From NCBI RefSeq assembly GCF_011391645.1, contig NZ_JAABQC010000007.1, forward strand, positions 1 to 45,291: DNA of 45,291 nt, in the 5' to 3' direction. The notes below the pieces were generated by a model. The model did no database searches. It worked only from the letters and a program-made list of their open reading frames with translations, and had not been told where the DNA came from. How positions within the stretch are numbered: position 1 is the first letter of the stretch; each line of letters opens with the position of its first letter. This stretch comes from Rhodoferax sp. Its GTDB lineage: Bacteria; Pseudomonadota; Gammaproteobacteria; Burkholderiales; Burkholderiaceae_C. Shown piece after piece: positions 33,492 to 41,292 of the stretch. The position numbers were made by a program, and so were the translations under genes.

Positions 33492-34952
33492 TCAGAGGTA
33501 AGGCGATAGCAGCCACACCAGGCGGTCGCGCAATCGCCCGGTCATGGACTGACCGGCCAGTTCAGCCCCCGTGAGCCGGTGCGCACGCTGCACGCGCGCA
33601 TCGACGAGCACGTCGAGTTGCCGCACCAGCAGGGCATCGTGGCACTCAAGGTTGTACTCGAAGTTCAGGCGCAGGCTGCGCGCGTCCCAGTTGGCGGAGC
33701 CAATCAGCGACCAAGCGTCATCCACCAGAAAGAGTTTGGTGTGGTCGAACGCGGGGCCGGTCAAGTGCACCCGGCAGCCGCTGGCAACCAGATCGGCAAA
33801 CTGCGGCCGCATGGCCCAGTCAAACAGCGGCAAGTTGCTGCGCCCGGGCAGCACAATGTCCACCACGACACCGCGCAAAGCCGTCACCTGCAGCGTGGTC
33901 AGCAGCACGCTGTCTGGTAAAAAGTACGGCGTGACAATGCGCACGCGCTGGCGCGCCGTGGCAAGCGCCCCCAGAATGACCAGCCGCATGTGGTCGATGT
34001 CGGCATCCGGGCCATCCGAGACACCGCGCGCCAGCACCGGTCCGCACGGCGGGTTGTCGGCAAACCACGGACTTCCCTGCAGCGTCTCACCGGTGGTAAA
34101 ACCCCAGTCGATGGCAAAGGTGCGCTGCAGGTCGGCCACCACCGGGCCGCGCACGGCAAAATGGAGGCACTGAAAGGCCTTTGGCGGCTGCTTGGACAGC
34201 CAATGGCTGGCGCTGATGTTCATGCCGCCGGTAAAGCCATGCGCGCCATCGACCACCATGATTTTGCGATGGTTGCGCAAATTGGCCTGGGCCAGCAAGC
34301 GGGTCAGGCGCGGCGGCAGAAATGCCGCCACCGGAACACCCGCCTGGCGCAGGCGCCTGACCATGTTGACGCGGCTGTAGCGCGCGCCCACCGCATCGAT
34401 GAGCACCCGCACCTGCACCCCGCGCCCCATCGCCCGCACCAGCGCGTCCAGAAACGGGCGCCCGGCCGCATCGTCGTTGAAGATGTAACTCAAAAGTGTC
34501 ACCGATTGGCGCGCGCCGTCGATGGTGGCGAGCATGGCGGGAAAGGCTTCATCGCCATGAACCAGCGGCGTCACCGCGTTGTCGGCCAGCAGGGCGCGCT
34601 CCGTGACCTCACGCGAGAGTTGGTTGATACCTGCCAACTCGGGCAGGCAAGGCGCATCAACTTCTCTGGCAGCGTTTGCGCTGCGCCGTTCACCGCGCCA
34701 GGTATTACTCAGCCCCAGCGCCACACCGGCGCGTTGGATGCGGTTCACGCCGAGCATCAGGTACAGCAAGGTGCCCAAAAGAGGCGTTAGCCAGGCCAGG
34801 GCGATCCAGCCGATGGCCGTGTGCACGTCCCGCTTGTTGAGCAAGGCATGCACCGTGACAGCGCTGGCGCATGTCAGGTGAAACAGTGACACCAGCAGTG
34901 GCCAAAGGTGTTGCGCCAGTGACAGCATGAAGTCCGGTGAGATGGAGATCAT
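33492..34952 (-). CDS. phospholipase D-like cardiolipin synthase
   Basis: A 486-residue membrane protein that probably joins two phosphatidylglycerols into cardiolipin. Two N-terminal hydrophobic helices (about 12-60) are followed by two PLD domains with complete HKD motifs: NHRKIMVVDGAHGFTGGMN near 228 and DHTKLFLVDDAWSLIGSANWD near 402. The family, length and helix-helix-PLD-PLD order fit Cls-type enzymes. Sco1 lies upstream on the same strand 32 bp away but is unrelated in function. Confidence 0.9.
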   Translation of the reverse strand: MISISPDFMLSLAQHLWPLLVSLFHLTCASAVTVHALLNKRDVHTAIGWIALAWLTPLLGTLLYLMLGVNRIQRAGVALGLSNTWRGERRSANAAREVDAPCLPELAGINQLSREVTERALLADNAVTPLVHGDEAFPAMLATIDGARQSVTLLSYIFNDDAAGRPFLDALVRAMGRGVQVRVLIDAVGARYSRVNMVRRLRQAGVPVAAFLPPRLTRLLAQANLRNHRKIMVVDGAHGFTGGMNISASHWLSKQPPKAFQCLHFAVRGPVVADLQRTFAIDWGFTTGETLQGSPWFADNPPCGPVLARGVSDGPDADIDHMRLVILGALATARQRVRIVTPYFLPDSVLLTTLQVTALRGVVVDIVLPGRSNLPLFDWAMRPQFADLVASGCRVHLTGPAFDHTKLFLVDDAWSLIGSANWDARSLRLNFEYNLECHDALLVRQLDVLVDARVQRAHRLTGAELAGQSMTGRLRDRLVWLLSPYL

Positions 34953-34984
34953 GTCTGCATGTCGGCCGTGGCAAACCCTGGCTG

Positions 34985-35596
34985 CTAGGCGGCGGGCAGA
35001 AGTAACTGTCTGAGGTCGGCCGCCGTCAACTCGGGCTTGGTGCCATAGCGTGTGAACAGGCGCAAACGGCCGTTGGTGTCATACACATAGCTGCCCGCCG
35101 TGTGGTCCATGGTGTAGCTGGTGGGGGTTGGGCCATCCACCTTTTTGTAATACACCTTGAAGTCTTTGGCCAGCACAACCAGTTGCTCTTGCGTGGGCAC
35201 CAGCGCCAGAAACGTCGGGTCGAACGCAGACATGTATTCCTTGAGCATCTCGGGCGTGTCGCGCTCGGGGTCGATGGTGACAAACAGCCCCTGCAGGCGA
35301 TCACCATCCTTGCCAAGCAATTGCTTGATCTGGGCCATCTCGACCATGGAGGTCGGGCAGACGTCGGGACACTGGGTGAACCCAAAGAACATCATGACAA
35401 TCTTGCCGTGGAAGTCTTTGAGCGTTCGGCTCTGTCCGTTGTGGTCGGTCAGGGCAAAGTCTTTGGCGTAATCTGCGCCGGTGATGTCGATGGCCGTGAA
35501 TTTCGGGGCATTGGGCGAGCAGGCGGTGATGCTGCCGGCGCCCCCCACCAGCAGCACGCAAGCTGCGATTGATTTAAGCGCGTTTCGTTTGTTCAT
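34985..35596 (-). CDS. Sco1/SenC family copper chaperone
   Basis: A 203-residue membrane-tethered thioredoxin-fold protein that helps load the CuA site of oxidase subunit II. A lipobox-like GSITAC gives a possible lipid-modified Cys26. The metal site is CPDVC (Cys76, Cys80) with a distal His in YTMDHTAGSYVYD. The ATG at 35596 fits the signal sequence; another in-frame ATG is four codons upstream. TATGAT on the minus strand (35609-35604) ends 7 nt before the ATG and there is no Shine-Dalgarno sequence. It is the last oxidase-cluster gene, 40 bp after ctaB. Confidence 0.92.
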   Translation of the reverse strand: MNKRNALKSIAACVLLVGGAGSITACSPNAPKFTAIDITGADYAKDFALTDHNGQSRTLKDFHGKIVMMFFGFTQCPDVCPTSMVEMAQIKQLLGKDGDRLQGLFVTIDPERDTPEMLKEYMSAFDPTFLALVPTQEQLVVLAKDFKVYYKKVDGPTPTSYTMDHTAGSYVYDTNGRLRLFTRYGTKPELTAADLRQLLLPAA

Positions 35597-35636
35597 GCCA
35601 TCGATCATAAACCGGCACCGCCTGCGCCCACGGCAG

Positions 35637-36530
35637 TCAAATATAGTGATCGACCAGCAGCGCGGCAAACAGCAGGCTCAGGTGGATCAGTGAAAAGCGG
35701 AAGGTTTTTCGCGCCAGCAGGTCGGAATAGTCGCGCCACAACCACCAGGCATGCAGTATGAACCCGGCGTTCAGCACCACCGCAACCGCCAGATACAGCC
35801 AGGAACTCATGCCGTAAATGAAGGGCAGCAAACACGCCGCCAACAGGATGAAGGTGTAGAGCAACACCATCAACCGGGTGAATTCATGGCCGTGGGTCAC
35901 AGGCAGCATCGGCAGGCCGGACTTGCGGTAGTCTTCCACGCGGTACAGCGCCAGCGCCCAAAAGTGGGGGGGCGTCCAGAGGAAAATAATCAAAAACAAG
36001 ATCAGCGCCTCCGGTCCCACGTTGTCCGCCATGGCGGTCCAGCCCAACACCGGCGGCATGGCCCCGGAGGCGCCACCGATCACAATGTTTTGCGGTGTCA
36101 GGGGCTTCAGAATCACGGTGTAAATCACGGCGTAGCCGATAAAGGTGGCAAACGTCAGCCACATGGTGAGCGGGTTCACGGCAAAGTACAGCAGCGCAGA
36201 TCCCGCCGCGCACAAGGTGGCTGAAAACAGCAGCGTTTGCGTGTCACCCAGTTCACCCTTGGCCGTTGGACGCCAGGCCGTGCGCTTCATCTTGGCATCA
36301 ATGTTTTTTTCGATGATGCAATTGAAGGCGGCCGCAGCACCCGCAACCAGCCATATCCCGACACAGGCTATGGCCGCCACGCCCGCCTCGCGCCAGGATG
36401 GCACGCCGGGCACTGCCAGCACCATGCCAATCAGGGCACAAAAAACAATCAGTTGGATCACGCGCGGCTTGGTGAGCGCGTAGTACTGGGCAAAAACCGA
36501 CCTCGTGGCAGGCTGGGCCATGGCGCTCAT
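35637..36530 (-). CDS. ctaB: protoheme IX farnesyltransferase (heme o synthase)
   Basis: A 297-residue polytopic UbiA-family enzyme that attaches a farnesyl group to heme b, giving heme o, the precursor of heme a for the oxidase encoded nearby. The prenyl-diphosphate site [19 protein letters not shown] (about 70-90) is complete and the second loop follows later. The ATG at 36530 overlaps the end of the heme a synthase gene (ATGA), so the two steps of heme a synthesis are translationally coupled. Confidence 0.95.
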   Translation of the reverse strand: MSAMAQPATRSVFAQYYALTKPRVIQLIVFCALIGMVLAVPGVPSWREAGVAAIACVGIWLVAGAAAAFNCIIEKNIDAKMKRTAWRPTAKGELGDTQTLLFSATLCAAGSALLYFAVNPLTMWLTFATFIGYAVIYTVILKPLTPQNIVIGGASGAMPPVLGWTAMADNVGPEALILFLIIFLWTPPHFWALALYRVEDYRKSGLPMLPVTHGHEFTRLMVLLYTFILLAACLLPFIYGMSSWLYLAVAVVLNAGFILHAWWLWRDYSDLLARKTFRFSLIHLSLLFAALLVDHYI

Positions 36531-37684
36531 GGCAGGCTCCCGGCTTGAGCGAAGGCGCCCTGCCCGACCGGCCTCCTGGTGGACGATTGGGGTGCTGCGC
36601 TGGCAGTAATCCAGGTCAGCACCAGCACCAGCGCGGCGGCCCCGCCGGTGTGAAGTAACGCCGACAAGAGCGGCCATTCCATCAGCACATTGCTCAAACC
36701 AGTGGCCAGTTGCAACCCGACGAGGGCGGCCAGCGCCCGGCTATGGGGTCGCCACACTGCATGGCGATTGAGTTGCCAGGCCAGCAGCGCCAGCAGGATC
36801 AGCACCACATAAGCCATCAGCCGGTGCATGTAGTGGATGGCGGTCAAGGCAGAAAAATCGATGGGTTCACCCGCTCCGGTCACGCCGAGGTGGCGCCACA
36901 ACTCAAAACCCTGGCTGAAATTCATCTCGGGCCACCAGCGGTTCTGGCACTGGGGAAAGTCGGTACAGGCCAGTACCGCGTAGTTGGTGCTGACCCAGCC
37001 ACCCAGAAGAATTTGCAACGCCAACAAAGCAAAGCCCAGCGCAACCCAGCGGCGCAGTCCGGCCGGCATGGCCAGCCGCTGCGTTGCCGCGCCGCCGCGC
37101 ACCACCTGCAGCGCCAGCAGCGCCAACAGCACCAGGCCGCCAGCCAGATGCAGTGTGACAATGGCGGGGAACAGCTTCATGGTGACCGTCAGCGCCCCAA
37201 AAGCGCCCTGCAGGCACACCCAGAACAGGGTAAAAGTGGCCCACCAGGGCGATAATTCGGGCACACGCGGCGCCAACCCGGCGCGCCAGCTCAGCCAACT
37301 GATGACCGTCATGGCCACAATCAGGGCGCCAACCGCCGTGGCCAGGTAACGGTGCAGCATCTCGATCCAGGCTTTGGCCTGCGTCACCGGCCCGGTGGGC
37401 ATGGCAGCTTGCTCGGCGGCAATGACGTGTCGCGCCCCCAGCGGCGAACCATGGCCGTAGCAACCTGGCCAATCCGGGCAACCCAGACCCGAGTCGCTCA
37501 ACCGCGTGAAGGCACCAAAGACCACCAGGTCAAAGGTCAAAAACAAGACCAATATCGCCAAAGCATGGCGTCTTGCCGGCAACGTGGGATGGCGGCGCCA
37601 GATCCAGGCAACCGGCAGCACCGCCACGCCGGCCACGATCAGCAGCATCTGCGCCAAAGGTGATAGATCGTACAAGGAGTTCAC
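36527..37684 (-). CDS. ctaA: heme a synthase, COX15/CtaA family
   Basis: A 385-residue membrane enzyme that oxidises the C8 methyl of heme o to give heme a. Eight hydrophobic helices, the cysteine-bearing loop [19 protein letters not shown], and the heme-ligand signatures EMLHRYLAT and YMHRLMAY are present. The start is GTG at 37684, 7 bp after the SCO-like gene. The gene overlaps ctaB by 4 bases. Confidence 0.94.
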   Translation of the reverse strand: MNSLYDLSPLAQMLLIVAGVAVLPVAWIWRRHPTLPARRHALAILVLFLTFDLVVFGAFTRLSDSGLGCPDWPGCYGHGSPLGARHVIAAEQAAMPTGPVTQAKAWIEMLHRYLATAVGALIVAMTVISWLSWRAGLAPRVPELSPWWATFTLFWVCLQGAFGALTVTMKLFPAIVTLHLAGGLVLLALLALQVVRGGAATQRLAMPAGLRRWVALGFALLALQILLGGWVSTNYAVLACTDFPQCQNRWWPEMNFSQGFELWRHLGVTGAGEPIDFSALTAIHYMHRLMAYVVLILLALLAWQLNRHAVWRPHSRALAALVGLQLATGLSNVLMEWPLLSALLHTGGAAALVLVLTWITASAAPQSSTRRPVGQGAFAQAGSLP

Positions 37685-37691
37685 GGCGAGT

Positions 37692-38354
37692 TCAGGGCTT
37701 GTCGTCTCGCCCGGGCTTGTCCCAGGACACCGAAGCGGTCAGCAAGCGCCTCAGATCGCGTTTGGCCTGGGCCGCGTTCTCGACGTCCAGATCGGCCGGG
37801 AAGCGCATCATCCATTTGCCCAAAGGGTCAACCACATAGAGATGATCCGACAGCTTCATGCCCTTGCCAGGCTGCAACCATTGCGCCAGGGCCGCGGCAT
37901 CCACCCGCAACACCAGCGCGCTGCTCAGGGCCGGCAAAAGAGCTTGCGGCACCTCGGCCTGGTCATCCACCAGCCAGACCCAATCGATCCGGTCTTTGTC
38001 GCGGCCCATGGTCTCTCGCAGTTGGCGCTGCAAATACAAGTGCTGTTGACACTGGGTGTTACAGGCGCCGCCCGCAACGCTGATCAGCAGCCATTGGCCC
38101 CTGAGCGAGGCAAGCTGGTTTTGCCTGCCATCAAGGCCGCTGGTCAACAAAACCGGCATCTCCTTCTGCGGCTCAATCAGTTCGCCAAAACTCTTGATCC
38201 GATCCGGCCTCAAAAAGTAAAACGTCAGGTACGACGCGATAACCGGCGCAGCACACACCAGCCAGATCAGCAGCAGCCAGGTTCGCCCCCGGCGCGTGCG
38301 CCCCGGCGGATCGCGCAGAGCCTCCTGCGCACTTGGCACGGTGTTGACCACCAT
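37692..38354 (-). CDS. membrane-anchored SCO-like thioredoxin-fold protein
   Basis: A 220-residue protein with one helix (about 25-48, TWLLLIWLVCAAPVIASYLTF) and a periplasmic domain that resembles SCO proteins. CNTQC takes the place of the CPDVC site and a distal His occurs in LSDHLYVVDP, so copper or thiol chemistry is possible. Family members in this place of betaproteobacterial oxidase clusters are usually unnamed or mislabelled. I prefer the ATG at 38354, after the SURF1 stop; a TTG at 38408 would extend it and overlap SURF1. It is a second, divergent SCO besides the one at 35.0-35.6 kb. Confidence 0.7.
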   Translation of the reverse strand: MVVNTVPSAQEALRDPPGRTRRGRTWLLLIWLVCAAPVIASYLTFYFLRPDRIKSFGELIEPQKEMPVLLTSGLDGRQNQLASLRGQWLLISVAGGACNTQCQQHLYLQRQLRETMGRDKDRIDWVWLVDDQAEVPQALLPALSSALVLRVDAAALAQWLQPGKGMKLSDHLYVVDPLGKWMMRFPADLDVENAAQAKRDLRRLLTASVSWDKPGRDDKP

Positions 38355-38376
38355 GGTCAACGGCGAGTTCCAGTTA

Positions 38377-39096
38377 TCAGGCTTGGGTGCGTCGGGAACG
38401 TTTAACAATTTGAAACCACAAGTAATAGAGAGCGACCAACCCGCTCAGCGTGAACCACTGAAATGCATAACCGTAATGGGTGTCAACACCGGTATTCGGC
38501 TGCGGCCAATTTCTGGACAACCCGTCGCGCTCGTTGCCGGTCTCCTGCATGGACACGGGCGCCAGACTCAAACCCAAAGCGTCGCCATAGGTCTTCGGGT
38601 CGAGATTTTGCCTGATGCGTGCGTCATCTTTGCCGCCCAAATCAAAATGACGGGACGGTGGTGGGGATACCATTCCCTCAATCTGAACCAGCGTTGACGG
38701 GGTTGCAACATTGGGCAACGCCTGGCGATCCACAAAATTGCGTGCCACCCAACCCCTTTGCACCAGAATCACCGGCCCTGCAGGTTCGAGTTTCAAAGGC
38801 GTCACCACCACAAGACCCACGCGTCCACTCATGCTCCTGTTGTCCAGAAACACCGTGGCGTCGGGCAACCAGCGGCCAGTCAATCTCACGCGCCGGTAAA
38901 GCAGTTCGCCAGCGCTGAGCATGGCCAGAAACTCCTCGTTGCCCAGTTGCGGTTTTACCTGGTTTGCAGCGATCGCGTCACGCAGCGCAAGTTTTTGAGC
39001 AGCGCGGCCCAGTTGCCATTGCCCCAGCGCCAGACCCAGCACAAACAACAGCAGCGAGAAACAACTCGCGATCCAGAAACGCCCGCGCGCACTCAA
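38377..39096 (-). CDS. SURF1 family oxidase assembly protein
   Basis: A 239-residue protein with two helices, one at the N-terminus (WIASCFSLLLFVLGLALGQWQLGRA, family signature) and one at the C-terminus (YGYAFQWFTLSGLVALYYLWF). SURF1 helps insert heme a into subunit I. The mid-protein motif VQRGWVARN is typical. No ATG fits; the TTG at 39096 is the best start, with GGGA upstream. A six-codon frame (MNGIIT) ends in a TGA overlapping it. Only 15 bp separate this start from the plus-strand twin-transmembrane gene. Confidence 0.88.
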   Translation of the reverse strand: MSARGRFWIASCFSLLLFVLGLALGQWQLGRAAQKLALRDAIAANQVKPQLGNEEFLAMLSAGELLYRRVRLTGRWLPDATVFLDNRSMSGRVGLVVVTPLKLEPAGPVILVQRGWVARNFVDRQALPNVATPSTLVQIEGMVSPPPSRHFDLGGKDDARIRQNLDPKTYGDALGLSLAPVSMQETGNERDGLSRNWPQPNTGVDTHYGYAFQWFTLSGLVALYYLWFQIVKRSRRTQA

Positions 39097-39111
39097 GTGA
39101 TAATCCCGTTC

Positions 39112-39324
39112 ATGAAATACATCGTCATTGTGGCCTTCGTTGGTATTTTGGGCAGCTTGGCGGCTGCGCTCGTCTTTATGATGAAAAAAGACGGCAGCGA
39201 CAAGGACCGCGCCAGACACATGGCCAGGTCACTGGCGATCAGGGTCAGCCTCTCCATTTTGCTGTTCGCAAGCATTTTGATGGCTTGGTGGCTGGGGCTG
39301 ATTTCACCCACCGGAACGCCCTGA
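39112..39324 (+). CDS. twin-transmembrane small protein (DUF2909-like)
   Basis: A 70-residue protein with two hydrophobic helices (residues 2-24 and 43-64) joined by the charged loop KKDGSDKDRARH. It fits the small twin-transmembrane/DUF2909 proteins found in oxidase clusters; their exact role is unknown. It lies on the strand opposite to its neighbours, diverging from SURF1 by 15 bp and converging on coxC. GATAAT (39099-39104) ends 7 nt before the ATG and there is no Shine-Dalgarno sequence. A terminator follows 6 bp after the stop. Confidence 0.75.
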   Translation: MKYIVIVAFVGILGSLAAALVFMMKKDGSDKDRARHMARSLAIRVSLSILLFASILMAWWLGLISPTGTP

Positions 39325-39330
39325 AGAACC

Positions 39331-39350
39331 AACGCCTATCGGGCGTTTTT
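39331..39350 (+). terminator. terminator of the twin-transmembrane gene
   Basis: AACGCC (39331-39336) pairs with GGCGTT (39342-39347), loop TATCG, and a T-run ends at 39350. Confidence 0.75.
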
Positions 39351-39382
39351 GGCAAGCACCGCGGCATGCGGTGCCCGATAGG
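39335..39382. repeat. nested inverted repeats between convergent genes
   Basis: CCTATCGGGC (39335-39344) pairs with GCCCGATAGG (39373-39382). Inside lies GCACCGC (39356-39362) with GCGGTGC (39368-39374). The long pairing competes with the terminator at 39331-39350 and could stop transcription from coxC on the minus strand. Confidence 0.6.
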
Positions 39383-39392
39383 GCCGCCAAGG

Positions 39393-40274
39393 TCAAAGCC
39401 AATAGACCACGATGTAAAGACCCAGCCACACCACGTCCACAAAGTGCCAGTACCACGCGGCACCTTCAAAGCCAAAATGGTGCTCGGGCGTGAAATGGCC
39501 TTTGCGCAGGCGCAGGGTGATGAACAGCAGCATCAACATGCCAATGAAGACGTGAAAACCATGAAAACCGGTCAGCAAGTAGAAGGTGGAACCATAGACC
39601 CCTGAAGCCAGCGTCAGGTTCAGATCGCTGTAGGCGTGGAAGTATTCGTAGCCTTGCACGCACAGGAAGACCAAACCCAGAATCACCGTCAGCCACATGA
39701 AGTTGATGGTCTTGCTGCGGTTGCCCGCAAGCAGCGCATGGTGAGCCACAGTCAATGTCACCCCGGACGTCAGCAGCAAGGCCGTGTTGATAGTGGGCAG
39801 CCAGAACGGTGTCATGGCCTTGAACGGCTCAATGATGCCGGCGGGAGCAGCCGTCACACCGGCCACAACGCTGGGCCACAGCGCCTTGAATTCGGGCCAC
39901 AGCAAAGCGTTTTCTGCATTGGCCAAACTGGGCACCGAGTGCACGCGCAGCCACCAAAGTGCCGCGAAGAAACCGCCGAAGAACATCACTTCAGAGAAGA
40001 TAAACCAGCCCATGCTCCAACGGAAGGAGATGTCGATGCGCCGGCCGTACTTGCCACTTTCGCTTTCACCAATGGCCTCCTTGAACCACTGGAACAAAAC
40101 CACGAGGAACCACAGCAAACCAAACACAAAAGAGTACTTGCCCCAGGTGATGCCGTTCATCCAGTTGCCGGCCCCCAAAAGCATAAAGAAAAGCCCCACG
40201 GCGCCCAGGGCAGGATGCCTGGAAGGCGCCGGCACATAGTAGTAGGGCGTTTTCTCGTGTGCAGTAGTACTCAT
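39393..40274 (-). CDS. ctaE: cytochrome c oxidase subunit III
   Basis: A 293-residue, seven-helix membrane subunit that stabilises subunit I and its proton uptake. Typical stretches are PSRHPALGAVGLFFMLLGAGNWMNG, FFGGFFAALWWLRVHSVPS and the C-terminal EHHFGFEGAAWYWHFVDVVWLGLYIVVYWL. AAGGTG precedes the ATG at 40274. It follows DUF2970 by 53 bp in the oxidase operon. Confidence 0.95.
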   Translation of the reverse strand: MSTTAHEKTPYYYVPAPSRHPALGAVGLFFMLLGAGNWMNGITWGKYSFVFGLLWFLVVLFQWFKEAIGESESGKYGRRIDISFRWSMGWFIFSEVMFFGGFFAALWWLRVHSVPSLANAENALLWPEFKALWPSVVAGVTAAPAGIIEPFKAMTPFWLPTINTALLLTSGVTLTVAHHALLAGNRSKTINFMWLTVILGLVFLCVQGYEYFHAYSDLNLTLASGVYGSTFYLLTGFHGFHVFIGMLMLLFITLRLRKGHFTPEHHFGFEGAAWYWHFVDVVWLGLYIVVYWL

Positions 40275-40327
40275 TCTGTTTTCACCTTTAACACTTAAAT
40301 TTTCACCAATCCGGTTCGCCAGCCGGT

Positions 40328-40549
40328 TTACGCTGACAGCACGGTATTGACCAACCAAACCAAAGACAACACCAATAACAATGCTGCCAGCACGCCAACG
40401 ACGATCACATGCACCGGCTTGACCTGCGCCATGTCCTGCTGGTGGCCGCTGCGATCACGCAAGCCCACAAAGGCCCAGGCCACGATCCGGACAGCGCGCC
40501 AAAATGACACCTTGCCAGAGTTTTTGTCCTCAGGCAACGGCTCTGCCAT
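40328..40549 (-). CDS. DUF2970 small membrane protein
   Basis: A 73-residue protein with one C-terminal helix (about 46-70) and a basic N-terminal part (SFWRAVRIVAWAFVGLRDRSGHQQD) that is the DUF2970 signature. It is a constant companion of the betaproteobacterial oxidase cluster, with no proven role. Its ATG overlaps the Cox11 stop by one base (TGATG). Confidence 0.8.
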   Translation of the reverse strand: MAEPLPEDKNSGKVSFWRAVRIVAWAFVGLRDRSGHQQDMAQVKPVHVIVVGVLAALLLVLSLVWLVNTVLSA

Positions 40550-41148
40550 CAGGAACCATTCACTGTCAGGGTATTGGCCTGGTGACTCGCAACTGGCGCT
40601 GACGGCGTCTTGCCGCCAACTTCAAAGAAGGTGTAAGAAAGCGTGATGTTCTTCACATCGTTGGGCAGGGCGCTATCGACCACAAAAACCACAGGCCATG
40701 ACTTCTTCTCGCCCGGCGCCAAGGTGTGTTCCTTGAAGCAGAAACACTCGATCTTGTGAAAGTTGGGGCCAGCCTGTTCCGGCGCGTAGCTGGGAATCGC
40801 CTGTGCGGTAATGCTGCGGCCCTGCATGTTTTGGAACTCATACATGATCGTGGCGATCTCCCCCGGGTGAACACGCAGGCTGTTCTTCTCAGGCTTGAAA
40901 CGCCACAGTCCGCGCACATTGGCATCAAACTCCACCGTCACGGTACGGGCGTAGTCGACCTGCGTGTTCAGGGGTTTGGCGCTGCCTGCGCTTTCGATGA
41001 ATCGATCACCCAGCGCCAGCACATTGATGCCGGTCACCTCACAGAACACCCTGTACAAGGGCACGATGGCATAGCCGAAGCCGAACATCGCCAGCGCCAC
41101 CAGAGCCAGTTTGAACTTCAACGAGTTGTTTTCAGACCAGAACTTCAT
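40549..41148 (-). CDS. ctaG: Cox11/CtaG copper chaperone
   Basis: A 199-residue protein with one N-terminal helix (about 12-32) and a periplasmic immunoglobulin-like domain. It delivers copper to the CuB site of subunit I. The copper motif CFCF is intact (Cys135, Cys137), and Cys36 after the helix matches the third conserved Cys. It lies directly after the 41-residue assembly peptide. Confidence 0.94.
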   Translation of the reverse strand: MKFWSENNSLKFKLALVALAMFGFGYAIVPLYRVFCEVTGINVLALGDRFIESAGSAKPLNTQVDYARTVTVEFDANVRGLWRFKPEKNSLRVHPGEIATIMYEFQNMQGRSITAQAIPSYAPEQAGPNFHKIECFCFKEHTLAPGEKKSWPVVFVVDSALPNDVKNITLSYTFFEVGGKTPSAPVASHQANTLTVNGS

Positions 41149-41151
41149 GGC

Positions 41152-41277
41152 TCAACGAGCAAACAGACTCATGCGCAGCATGACGCCAAGAAAAAAAACG
41201 ACGGCGATCAAGGCCAGCGTCAGGCCCAATTTGCGGTTGCTCATCGCTCTCCCTGGGTCGACTTTGTTTTGTTCCAT
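41152..41277 (-). CDS. cytochrome oxidase small assembly protein (41 residues)
   Basis: The peptide starts MEQNKVDPGRAMSNRKLG and has one helix (residues 17-34, LGLTLALIAVVFFLGVML) and the end RMSLFAR. It is too short for most gene finders. A protein of this size and place, between ctaD and ctaG, is known in betaproteobacterial oxidase clusters as a small assembly protein. It starts 15 bp after ctaD and stops 3 bp before the ctaG ATG. A second in-frame Met at residue 12 has GGGAGA before it, so the true start may be there (30 residues). Confidence 0.75.
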   Translation of the reverse strand: MEQNKVDPGRAMSNRKLGLTLALIAVVFFLGVMLRMSLFAR

Positions 41278-41292
41278 GGCGTTTATCCTGGA

